DNA from: Pontibacter fetidus
Lineage (GTDB): Bacteria > Bacteroidota > Bacteroidia > Cytophagales > Hymenobacteraceae
Direction of reading: 5' to 3'
DNA: 64,000 bases
Assembly (NCBI RefSeq): GCF_010119545.1
Contig: NZ_JAAEAA010000008.1
Location: 105,900-169,899, forward strand
Shown one piece after another: positions 29,401-36,383 of this stretch (the stretch's first letter is position 1; every line of letters starts with the position of its first letter). The notes under the pieces are model-generated. The model was not told where the DNA came from and ran no database searches. It worked only from the letters and a program-made list of their open reading frames with translations. Position numbers and translations under genes: made by a program.

Positions 29401-29795
29401 TAATTGGCTGCCCGGGTAGTTGCTGTTACTACATTACTATAAGCACTTTCCCCGCCGCCTGTCACCTTCACGCGGTAATACAGCGTTTCAGCGTTTCCTA
29501 AATTGGTATGCCGGTAGCTGGTAACACTGGCGCCAACCGTTTGCAACACCGTAAACCCCGATCCGGAAATTTTAGAATACTCCACGGTGTACTGAGAAGC
29601 ATTGGCAACGCTGTTCCAGGTAATAGAAATGGTGCCGGCAACAGAAGGTGAAGCATATACCTGCGGCGCTGCAATTACAACAGTAGCCGGGGCAGTAGTG
29701 GTGTTGGCAAAACTGGTTTCAGGTAGTATAAAAGCGAAGAAAAGGCATATATAAAATAATAGGCGATGGCGCCCTGAAGAGTAAGAGTGAGGCAT
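26421..29795 (-). CDS. Exported SGNH/GDSL esterase with Ig-like repeats and T9SS type B sorting domain
   Basis: A signal peptide (about 1-30) is followed by a fibronectin III domain (about 42-128). The SGNH hydrolase domain (about 132-370) shows block I VMPLGDSNTDGG (catalytic Ser near 141), LLHIGTNSLG (the N block) and DFLHPN (Asp/His of the triad). Several Ig-like/Big domains (about 375-830), a Big_4-like segment and a cadherin-like segment (about 930-1035) come next, ending in a gliding-motility-type C-terminal domain (about 1040-1124: NAFSPDGDGINDTW). The enzyme is likely to cleave ester groups, for example O-acetyl, from surface polysaccharide. The promoter at 29815-29822 would serve it and the PorP/SprF gene downstream. 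Confidence 0.9.
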   Translation of the reverse strand: MPHSYSSGRHRLLFYICLFFAFILPETSFANTTTAPATVVIAAPQVYASPSVAGTISITWNSVANASQYTVEYSKISGSGFTVLQTVGASVTSYRHTNLGNAETLYYRVKVTGGGESAYSNVVTATTRAANYVYRVMPLGDSNTDGGSADLAREDRVAYRNELFQLLTNAKYKVDFVGSEVSGTNTSTAFQQKYGFAPDLNHAGFGGYKNYNIRDLLKNGNDGSGPYLDKYKPDIILLHIGTNSLGYPTNITELDEILNEVDAYETRSKQEVTVVLAQIIKQCTDCGANEEDAYWGAYYTAKYNEDLVKLANSRIANGDRIVLVDMADDAGIVYNQNADMYDFLHPNLNGYNKMARVWFGPVKTLLTTTDTQAPETQITAAPPATTTSKTATFSFASNESGVTYQASLDGAAFATIANPATLSNVADGTHTLKVRAVDASGNADTTPATHTWTVDATPPAAPAIVAITEDRGPVTNDRITSDNTLKLNGTAEANATVTLNLSGKGTIGTVKASTTGTWEYSYEATALTNGTYTFTATATDAMGNTSAASANFVVTIDQAAPTVAITTTTASPVNTAFDVTITFSEGVYYLATTDFIVTNAAISNLKSTGTATYTATITPTTDGKITVQLPAAKVTDLAGNSNTASGMLEMESDISKPTVVLATNAPEITNQAFEVTITFSENITGFEVSDITVANGTASAFKKVTDKTFIILVTPSAQGEVAVSIAAGKAQDAARNGNEASNIIKRQYDAVAPAGYAVKFAVAQVNVSNEKSIDLNITGAEVGASYTYSISSSNGGEPVNGSGTVSAAAFTIAGLNLSGLKDGMLTVTLYLTDRATNKGEAATAQVAKVSKDIASVTPSEAVKVPFNTAFSKVNLPQKVKVTYNTGEEDYLDVTWQQGNYNPKVAGKYTLTGTLKLAESTTNFSNRTGSIIVEVEPNQPPTNLTLSATSFTPNAQPTDVIGTFTTQDPEDDNFTYSLVAGEGDAQNAYFHIVNNELHLTSNSGLSGITAFNIRVQSVDPYNNTIQRTFKLTKAPYEPAQIKLVNAFSPDGDGINDTWTVPELRFYNTVEITVMDRAGITLFHSTDPEKGWDGKGKNGQVKQGAYFYIIQIKDTGLVQKGVVSVL

Positions 29796-30131
29796 ACGCT
29801 CTGTAAGTTATGTGCAAAATTAATGAGGTCTTTAACGACTATATTCTGCGAAGGTTATACTTTTTTAATCCTATTATATTATCATAGTGCAATTTTATTA
29901 AAACAATATCATATTCTGATACAGATATTATACGTACAAGCTTTTATTTGAGTGTACCTATATTGCACTAAAAAAATATTTCGGTTTTAGCCTAACCTTT
30001 TTTACTGATATCTATATAATAGGAGTATAAAAAAGCAGGCATCACAAACCTGTTTTTCATTACCGACAACCAGCACAATGTCTTCAGATGTGATTTCAGA
30101 AAGTTTCCAGAACACTCTTTAAGCCAGTATT
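29796..30131. other. Divergent intergenic region between SGNH esterase and MBOAT genes
   Basis: A 336-base AT-rich region that separates the minus-strand T9SS cargo block from the plus-strand acyltransferase block. It contains the minus-strand promoter listed separately and, presumably, a plus-strand promoter that I cannot pin down. No gene was seen. Confidence 0.5.
29815..29822 (-). promoter_or_regulatory. -7 box TAATTTTG for the SGNH/PorP operon
   Basis: Read on the minus strand it matches TAnnTTTG exactly and lies about 20 bases upstream of the ATG at 29795, which would give a very short leader. No clear -33 partner. Confidence 0.5.
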
Positions 30132-31610
30132 ATGTTATTTAACTCTACTGAATTTTTTATTTTCTTCCCGGTAGTAGTTACCCTCTATTTCCTGACCCCT
30201 TATAACAGAAGGTGGATCATACTGCTGTTGGCTAGCTATTACTTTTACATGTCCTGGAAGCCGGCTTATTCCATCATTTTGATCATTTCAACGGTACTCG
30301 ATTACCTTACCGGCAGGGCAATGGGCAGGTATTCTGATGCCGAAAAACACAAGCGCAAACCTTTTCTGTACCTGTCGCTGGTTGCCAACTTATCTATATT
30401 GGCGCTCTTTAAATACTACAACTTTTTTAACGAAAGCGCCCGCGACCTGGCCCAGGGCCTGGGTATGAATTATGCAATGCCTGCTTTCGAGCTATTGCTG
30501 CCCATGGGTATCTCTTTTTATACCTTCCAGACGATGAGCTATAGTATAGATGTGTACCATGGCCGCATTAAAGCTGAAAAACATCTGGGCATTTTTGCGC
30601 TATTCATCACTTTCTTCCCGCAACTGGTGGCCGGTCCTATCGAGCGTGCCGAAAACCTGCTGGGCCAGCTGCGCACCTCTTATGATTTTGATTACGCACG
30701 GGTAGTTTCGGGTTTACGACGCATGGCCTGGGGCTTCTTTAAAAAGATAGTGATCGCTGATAACCTTGCCCTACTGGTAAACCAGGTTTACAACAACCCC
30801 ACCGATTACGAAGGCTTTACGCTTATACTGGCCACTGTTTTCTTTGCCTTCCAGATCTACTGCGACTTTTCAGGCTATTCGGATATTGCCATTGGCGCGG
30901 CACAGGTAATGGGCTACAACCTGATGGAAAACTTCCGCAGGCCATACTTCTCGAAATCGATCTCTGAATTCTGGAGCCGCTGGCACATTTCACTTTCCAG
31001 CTGGTTCCGCGATTATCTGTACATACCGCTGGGTGGTAACCGCGTGGTAAAATGGCGCTGGTACTATAACCTGTTTATCACGTTTCTGGTGAGCGGCCTC
31101 TGGCACGGCGCCAACTGGACTTTTATAGTTTGGGGCGCACTGCACGGCTTCTACCTGATATTTGCTATAGTTACCGCCAAACAGCGTAATGCACTGGCCA
31201 GTGCTATAGGGCTTACCAGCCGCCCGGTGTTATATAAATGGGTACAGGTACTGACCGTATTTGCCCTGGTATGTTTTTCCTGGATCTTTTTCCGGGCCAA
31301 TACAATCTCCGATGCCCTTTACATCATTAAGTATAGTGTGGTAGGCTTGGGCAATATAAGCCAGGTATTTGCCGGCATAAACCTGGAGCACCTGCTGTTT
31401 ATGGACCAGGGCGCTAAAACCTTTGTGGTATCGGTAGTGGCTGTACTTATTATGGAAACCGTGCACCTGATACAGCGCAACGGCAGTGTATCGCAGCTTA
31501 TCCTGAACCGTCCGGCTATAGTTCGCTGGAGCGTGTATTACATTGCCCTGATCGCGGTGTTACTTTTCGGGCAGTTCGGCAATCAGGAATTTATCTATTT
31601 CCAATTTTAA
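30132..31610 (+). CDS. MBOAT family O-acyltransferase (AlgI/DltB-like)
   Basis: This 492-residue polytopic membrane protein has the MBOAT signature. The invariant histidine lies in SGLWHGANWTF (His near 325), with FWSRWHISLSSWFRDYLYIP upstream and an N-terminal FFPVVVTLYFL helix as in AlgI. Such proteins move acyl groups, usually acetyl, across the inner membrane and onto exported polysaccharide together with a periplasmic SGNH protein. That partner is encoded 12 bases downstream. This pair implies that the EPS is O-acetylated. Confidence 0.93.
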   Translation: MLFNSTEFFIFFPVVVTLYFLTPYNRRWIILLLASYYFYMSWKPAYSIILIISTVLDYLTGRAMGRYSDAEKHKRKPFLYLSLVANLSILALFKYYNFFNESARDLAQGLGMNYAMPAFELLLPMGISFYTFQTMSYSIDVYHGRIKAEKHLGIFALFITFFPQLVAGPIERAENLLGQLRTSYDFDYARVVSGLRRMAWGFFKKIVIADNLALLVNQVYNNPTDYEGFTLILATVFFAFQIYCDFSGYSDIAIGAAQVMGYNLMENFRRPYFSKSISEFWSRWHISLSSWFRDYLYIPLGGNRVVKWRWYYNLFITFLVSGLWHGANWTFIVWGALHGFYLIFAIVTAKQRNALASAIGLTSRPVLYKWVQVLTVFALVCFSWIFFRANTISDALYIIKYSVVGLGNISQVFAGINLEHLLFMDQGAKTFVVSVVAVLIMETVHLIQRNGSVSQLILNRPAIVRWSVYYIALIAVLLFGQFGNQEFIYFQF

Positions 31611-31622
31611 AACGATAAGGTT

Positions 31623-32756
31623 ATGCAGAACAATGGCGTAAAAAGGCTGCTGGCAAAACTAACCTTGTTAGGGCTTCCATTCATCGTCTGGCCTTTGCTG
31701 GAGGCAACCATATTGCCTATCGATACTTTTACTTTCCGCATTTGGGAGGCTATTTGTGTAAATAAAGTGCGCATTATGTCGGGGCCATTTTACCCTAACC
31801 AGCACATGGTAATGGAAGAAGAAGGAGAACTGGCACCACACACCCCGTTTGCCACCAAACGCAAAGTTGAATGGTTTACAGATGAGTATGGCTACCGCAA
31901 CCGCGACTCGAAATGCGATGTGTTACTTATAGGAGATTCAAACATTACCGGCTCCAAACTATCGCAGGAAGAAACATTGGCCGAGGTACTGGAACGCCAG
32001 TTGGATAAAGACGTATATGCCTTTGCGCCGGCAACCATGAACCGTTTTCTGGCTACAGACCGCTTTATAAAAGATGCCCCAGAAGTAGTGATCGTATCGA
32101 GTATAGAACGCCGCATACCTGAACTGCCGGCCGTAGGCGCCAATGGCTTCGACTCCAAAATCCGCAACTATACCGGTAACCTGATCAACTCATCGCCTGT
32201 GCTTACTTATGCCGCCATTACTGCCGATCGTATCTCTAAACTTGGTTTATACCACCGCACGCTGGCAAACCTAAACAGGCAGTTTGGCAAAAAAGATTAT
32301 GTAGCCTATAATAACGAATTTTTCATAGAAGGCGAGATAGCAAACCGCGACTTTAGCGAAGCAGAAGTACAGCAGATGGCCGATGTGCTGGAAGGCTACA
32401 AAAATGCTGTAGAAGAACGGGGCATCCGGTTTATGTTTATGCCGATACCTAACAAAGAAAACATATACTATAAACTGTTGCCCTCCCAGAAAAAGCCCGA
32501 CTTTTTACCAAGGCTGTTTGCAGAACTGCATAAACGCAACGTAGAGGTAATAAATATTCAGGACGCCTTTGAGCAACTATACCAGCAGAAAAATGTGCCG
32601 CTGTTTCCGGTGGATGACGCGCACTGGAACGAAATAGCTGTAAAGGTAGCATCTGAAAAAGTATTGAAACATATAGATGATGTACAAACACCTATAGATA
32701 AAAAAGACCCCAAATACCTTGTTAATTATACACCCCAGGCTGCAACTAATCAGTAG
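31623..32756 (+). CDS. AlgJ/AlgX-type SGNH hydrolase-like acetyltransferase partner
   Basis: This 377-residue protein has one N-terminal membrane anchor (about 10-30, LTLLGLPFIVWPLLEATIL) and a periplasmic SGNH-like domain. DVLLIGDSNITGSKLS supplies the nucleophile serine, and VDDAHWNEIAV near the C-terminus supplies the Asp-x-x-His pair. AlgJ/AlgX proteins take acetyl groups delivered by an AlgI-like MBOAT and attach them to the polymer. It is the second gene of the module that starts at 30132. Confidence 0.83.
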   Translation: MQNNGVKRLLAKLTLLGLPFIVWPLLEATILPIDTFTFRIWEAICVNKVRIMSGPFYPNQHMVMEEEGELAPHTPFATKRKVEWFTDEYGYRNRDSKCDVLLIGDSNITGSKLSQEETLAEVLERQLDKDVYAFAPATMNRFLATDRFIKDAPEVVIVSSIERRIPELPAVGANGFDSKIRNYTGNLINSSPVLTYAAITADRISKLGLYHRTLANLNRQFGKKDYVAYNNEFFIEGEIANRDFSEAEVQQMADVLEGYKNAVEERGIRFMFMPIPNKENIYYKLLPSQKKPDFLPRLFAELHKRNVEVINIQDAFEQLYQQKNVPLFPVDDAHWNEIAVKVASEKVLKHIDDVQTPIDKKDPKYLVNYTPQAATNQ

Positions 32757-32800
32757 TATACGTAACCAGAACTGAGACGCAGCTTTAACAAACTGAACCG

Positions 32801-34036
32801 ATGAACATTAAAACCCTCTATACAAAAAGCACCAGGAAAGCTGGCAAAATATTAGGCCGCTTTGTGCCTTATAACACCCGCTACAAACCTGCCGGCGTAT
32901 GCCGCCTTACGCCCGAGAACATGGCCACCATGAAGCCGAGCGAAGTGAAAGTACACACCATCTATAAAGATGCTGTTACCACCCTCGATATTTCGGACGA
33001 ACTATACGCAGCCTGCAACGCCTACTGGAAACCCGAAAAAAGTGTAACTACCACCTACTTGGTTGTAGAAGTCCCCAATGGCCGCATCCATACCGATAAT
33101 GAGTCGAGCGTGTCGGTGATTACACAGTATAACAGAGTAGTCGAAAATGTATCTCTGAGCCTGACGCAGGGTAAAGTAACGGAGCCAAACCTTAACAATA
33201 TTTTTGAGCAGCGCTTCTTCTCTACCCCGGTTAAGTTTAATGGTACGGTGTTTTCGCTGCTGACGGGTGGAGCAGGTATAAACAACATCAGCCACTGGTT
33301 TTTAGATGTGTTGCCCCGACTGCATTTATTGCGCGAAAGTGGATTATATGATAAGATTGACTGGTTTCTGGTGCCAAGCCTGAAGTATGACTACCAGTTG
33401 GAAACATTAGAGTTGCTGGGCATGCCGAAAGAAAAACTGATTGCCGGAGACAAGTTTAACCATATAGCCGCTGATTGCATTGTAGCCTCTACTGCCCCGC
33501 GCGGAAACCATACGTTGGTACCAAAATGGCTTTGCGACTTTATCCGAAACTCTTTTGTACCTGCTGCCAAAGCAAAGGCACCTGTAATAATGGCCCCTGA
33601 AACACCACTTATCTACATCAGCCGCAGCGACTCTAAAGTACGTAACATCCTAAACGAGAATGAGCTTGTTAGTGCCTTACGCATGGAAGGCTTTGAAAAC
33701 GTGATTTCCAGCAAACTAAGTATACTCGAAAAGATAAGCCTTTTCTCGCAGGCACGCGTAGTGGTTTCGGCTACCGGCGCCGGTCTTATCAGCATGCTTT
33801 TCTGCAAACCGGGTACACGCATCATCGAGGTGTTTAACGAAGGCTTTGTAGTAGAACCGTTCTTCGATATTGCCGGCAAAGCAGACCTGGATTACGATTA
33901 CGTGATCTGTAAAGGCAATGGCAAAGTAACCAACATGGCCCAGGGCCAGACCCGCCACTTTAAAGTAGACGTAGAACAAATAATGCAGACCGTAAAGAAG
34001 ATGAAGGCCGTTAAATACGTTTACCAGACAGCGTAA
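32801..34036 (+). CDS. Glycosyltransferase family 61 (DUF563)
   Basis: This 411-residue protein has the GT61 C-terminal signature SATGAGLISMLFCKPGTRI followed by IEVFNEGF, and an N-terminal INNISHWFLDVLPRLHLL stretch that matches the conserved H-W motif. Compared with the 17684-18820 paralogue, the usual SPHGA is changed to SATGA, so a conserved histidine is replaced; activity may differ. It lies 44 bases after the SGNH gene and ends at a terminator. Donor sugar unknown. Confidence 0.87.
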   Translation: MNIKTLYTKSTRKAGKILGRFVPYNTRYKPAGVCRLTPENMATMKPSEVKVHTIYKDAVTTLDISDELYAACNAYWKPEKSVTTTYLVVEVPNGRIHTDNESSVSVITQYNRVVENVSLSLTQGKVTEPNLNNIFEQRFFSTPVKFNGTVFSLLTGGAGINNISHWFLDVLPRLHLLRESGLYDKIDWFLVPSLKYDYQLETLELLGMPKEKLIAGDKFNHIAADCIVASTAPRGNHTLVPKWLCDFIRNSFVPAAKAKAPVIMAPETPLIYISRSDSKVRNILNENELVSALRMEGFENVISSKLSILEKISLFSQARVVVSATGAGLISMLFCKPGTRIIEVFNEGFVVEPFFDIAGKADLDYDYVICKGNGKVTNMAQGQTRHFKVDVEQIMQTVKKMKAVKYVYQTA

Positions 34037-34067
34037 TTTTACCTGACCGAATCTGAAATTTTACCTG

Positions 34068-34096
34068 AACAGCTGCTTTTTGGGCAGCTGTTTTAC
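34068..34096 (+). terminator. Intrinsic terminator after the GT61 gene
   Basis: AACAGCTGC (34068-34076) pairs with GCAGCTGTT (34084-34092), followed by TTT. It separates the acetylation module from the next glycosyltransferase. Confidence 0.7.
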
Positions 34097-34161
34097 TGAA
34101 ACCCAACTATAAACTATAGCTACAGCAATTAAATCCGCTGCTGGTTTACCCTTAGTAACAC

Positions 34162-35268
34162 ATGTCGAAATCTATTGCTTTTTACCTGGCCGACCAGAAC
34201 CCGCACCGCGACAGGAGCCTCGGTATTACTAGCATTACCAAAACTCTAATTGGTGGCCTGGCAGAGTTGCCAAACTATATCCTTTCGCAAATCGTTTCGC
34301 AGTCGTCGTTTACCTATGATGATGCCCGTATACAAAAGCATACATTACCCTGGCGTACCGATAACAGCAAGATACAACGCCTGTTAACTGATAACCTGCA
34401 CCCATTATATCTGCAAAAAATACCTGCCGATATCTGGTTTTACCCCAAAGGCTACCTGCCCTATTTAACAAAGCCCAAAGGCATAACGGTTGGTTTAATG
34501 CACGACACGCTGCTGCAACATTATGCTGATAAATACCCGCAGTTTCGGTCGAAGGCAGATATGGCATACTGGATCAACATCCTGAAAACAAGCATGAAGA
34601 AGTGCGATTATGTGCTGACTGTAACCGAAAACGCTAAGAAGCAGATAACGGATGTGTGCGACAGGTATAACATTCCGCGCCCGATTATACATGTAACCTA
34701 CGAAGCTTCTGATTTTGAGACTTTAGAGCCAAGTAACTTTAAAGATAAAGGCAACTACGTTATTCACCTGGCATCTGAGCAGCCACACAAGTGTACCTTG
34801 CCATTGCTTAAATTCTGGAAGCAACTCTCCGAAACACGCAAAGACCTGCCCGACCTGCATCTGATCGGAAAGATTTGCCCGGAAAGTAAAAAGCTCGTAG
34901 CCAGCATGAAAGGTATCGTGCAGAAATCTCATTTGCCGGAAGATGTGTTTGTGGATGAAATACGCAAAGCCCGCGCGCTGTTGTTCCCGTCCGAGTCTGA
35001 AGGCTTTGGCTTGCCTGCCATAGAAGCATATTACCTGAACACACCTGTTGTTTTTGTAGAGGGAACTTCTGTAGCCGAAATCATGGAAAAAGACACTAAA
35101 GCCGGTGAGTTCAGCTTAAGTTCGTTCGACTCGTTTAACAAAGCGCTGGATAATGTGCTGAGTTTGACACCAGAAGAGATTTCTGAATCAAGAGAAAAAC
35201 TATTGGACAGGTTCTCTAAAAAGCGTTACCTGCAAGCTGTAGATAAGGCCCTGGCTTCTATAAATTAA
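34162..35268 (+). CDS. Glycosyltransferase family 4
   Basis: The C-terminal Rossmann half of this 368-residue protein has NYVIHLASEQPHKCT and then FPSESEGFGLPAIEAYYLNTP, the E-x7-E donor-binding motif. The N-terminal half (GITVGLMHDTLLQHY, DYVLTVTENAKKQI) matches mannosyltransferase-type GT4 proteins. It probably adds a sugar in the cytoplasm during repeat-unit assembly. It stands alone after a terminator and is convergent with the nucleotidyltransferase gene. Confidence 0.88.
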   Translation: MSKSIAFYLADQNPHRDRSLGITSITKTLIGGLAELPNYILSQIVSQSSFTYDDARIQKHTLPWRTDNSKIQRLLTDNLHPLYLQKIPADIWFYPKGYLPYLTKPKGITVGLMHDTLLQHYADKYPQFRSKADMAYWINILKTSMKKCDYVLTVTENAKKQITDVCDRYNIPRPIIHVTYEASDFETLEPSNFKDKGNYVIHLASEQPHKCTLPLLKFWKQLSETRKDLPDLHLIGKICPESKKLVASMKGIVQKSHLPEDVFVDEIRKARALLFPSESEGFGLPAIEAYYLNTPVVFVEGTSVAEIMEKDTKAGEFSLSSFDSFNKALDNVLSLTPEEISESREKLLDRFSKKRYLQAVDKALASIN

Positions 35269-35328
35269 AAGTAGACTTCATAGTGTCTTTCACACCTGTC
35301 GGTGGCTCGCTACGTAGCTAAATAGACG

Positions 35329-35353
35329 CTCACAGGTTTTAAAACGCTGTGAG
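35329..35353. terminator. Hairpin between convergent genes
   Basis: CTCACAG (35329-35335) pairs with CTGTGAG (35347-35353) around an AT-rich loop that is itself self-complementary (TTTTAAAA). It lies between the ends of two convergent genes and may stop transcription, although no long T-run follows on either strand. Confidence 0.4.
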
Positions 35354-35361
35354 GTCTTTCG

Positions 35362-36126
35362 CTACTTGCTATACTTTGCGATCGCTACTTTCAGATCTTC
35401 GGGCGTACCCATATCCAAACAGCTGCCTTCTGAGAAATAATCCGACTGCACTTTTAAGCCTGCAACTATAGCTGCTTGAACCACGGTTCCCATCGGAATT
35501 TCTTTAAGCTCGCCAAGTTTAAATCTCGGCTCTGCAGCCTTAAGGTATTGGTGCATAAATTCGGTAAAGGCTGGTGACCAGACAGCAATGCACCAGGCTT
35601 GTGTCAATTCAGATTTTTCAGGTTTGGGAAGTATAGCTTTTACGTTACCGTCTTCGTCAGTTTCTACCATGTCCCATTTATGCGGATGCTCTACTTTAAA
35701 CAAACCTAAAACTATAGCTGCATCGGTTTCCTGTCGTTTATTAAGCAGCTTTACAAATACACTCTTCGGCTCAACTATGATATCCGGGAAGCCAAAAGCT
35801 ATAGTTTTATCCTTTACAAAACTATAACTTTGGTCTACAGAGAAAGGTGTGCCATACGGTCGGTTCATCAGCAGATAAGCGAAAGCCATGCTATAGTTAC
35901 TGCCATCGCTAAAATACCCCGGTATATCCCATTTGCCATTGCGTACTATAAAATAGACCTGCTCCGCTCCTGCCTCCCGCATCAGTTCCAGCAAATACTC
36001 GGACACCACTTTAGGTGTTCCATCAGTTTTGCAACCAAGCGGGTAAAGCTCCTTACTGAAAGGCATCTGCCCTAACCTGGAACCCAGGCCCGCCGCCGGA
36101 ATAATACCAACTATAGTTTGCTTCAT
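35362..36126 (-). CDS. Sugar nucleotidyltransferase (NTP_transferase family)
   Basis: This 254-residue protein opens with VGIIPAAGLGSRLGQMPFSKELYPLG, a variant of the nucleotide-binding signature GxGxRL...K of glucose-1-phosphate thymidylyl/uridylyl-type transferases. It lacks the exact TRLxPLT form, so the nucleotide cannot be assigned. It should activate a sugar-1-phosphate for the cluster. It is 257 bases downstream of the SAF oxidoreductase gene, with the multi-palindrome element and a terminator between them, so it is probably transcribed on its own. Confidence 0.85.
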   Translation of the reverse strand: MKQTIVGIIPAAGLGSRLGQMPFSKELYPLGCKTDGTPKVVSEYLLELMREAGAEQVYFIVRNGKWDIPGYFSDGSNYSMAFAYLLMNRPYGTPFSVDQSYSFVKDKTIAFGFPDIIVEPKSVFVKLLNKRQETDAAIVLGLFKVEHPHKWDMVETDEDGNVKAILPKPEKSELTQAWCIAVWSPAFTEFMHQYLKAAEPRFKLGELKEIPMGTVVQAAIVAGLKVQSDYFSEGSCLDMGTPEDLKVAIAKYSK

Positions 36127-36203
36127 GGTTTATAGTTTAGCTTTTTCTAGTAATGTATTAACCTGCCCCTCCAAGGAATGGAATTTCACACTCTATTTGC
36201 TGG

Positions 36204-36311
36204 CACGGATCTGTGATCCGTGACTTACTATAATAGTGGATCTATGATCCACTGGGCCAGAGGCCCAAACTATAGTTCGTCACGAGCGAGGACGTTCGCG
36301 CCATGGTATAC
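36204..36311. repeat. Intergenic element of abutting palindromes
   Basis: Read left to right: CACGGATC-TGT-GATCCGTG (36204-36222), a 13-base spacer, GTGGATC-TAT-GATCCAC (36236-36252), TGGGCC-AGA-GGCCCA (36253-36267), AACTATAGTT (36268-36277), then CGAGCGAGGACGTTCGCG (an imperfect palindrome, 36283-36300) and TGGTATAC. The second, third and fourth palindromes touch with no base between. Three hairpins share a three-base loop. The right two thirds align with 13194-13260. Confidence 0.85.
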
Positions 36312-36321
36312 CACCTAAGCT

Positions 36322-36361
36322 TCAAACAAAACATCCCGACGAGTTTATACTTGCCGGGATG
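36322..36361 (-). terminator. Intrinsic terminator of the CDP-sugar operon
   Basis: On the minus strand CATCCCG (36361-36355) pairs with CGGGATG (36338-36332), followed by TTTTGTTT (complement of 36324-36331). It lies about 25 bases beyond the stop at 36384 and ends the minus-strand operon of four sugar-modifying genes. Confidence 0.7.
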
Positions 36362-36383
36362 CTTCAGTTTATAGTTTGTGTGC

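Noticed and set aside
35281..35361. Third copy of the multi-palindrome element
   Set aside because: It has its own palindromes (GCTACGTAGC and the CTCACAG hairpin), but no alignable match to 36204-36311 or 13194-13260.
36204..36311. CRISPR or tandem-repeat array
   Set aside because: The palindromes differ from each other in sequence, there are no equal spacers, and no cas gene is present in the window.
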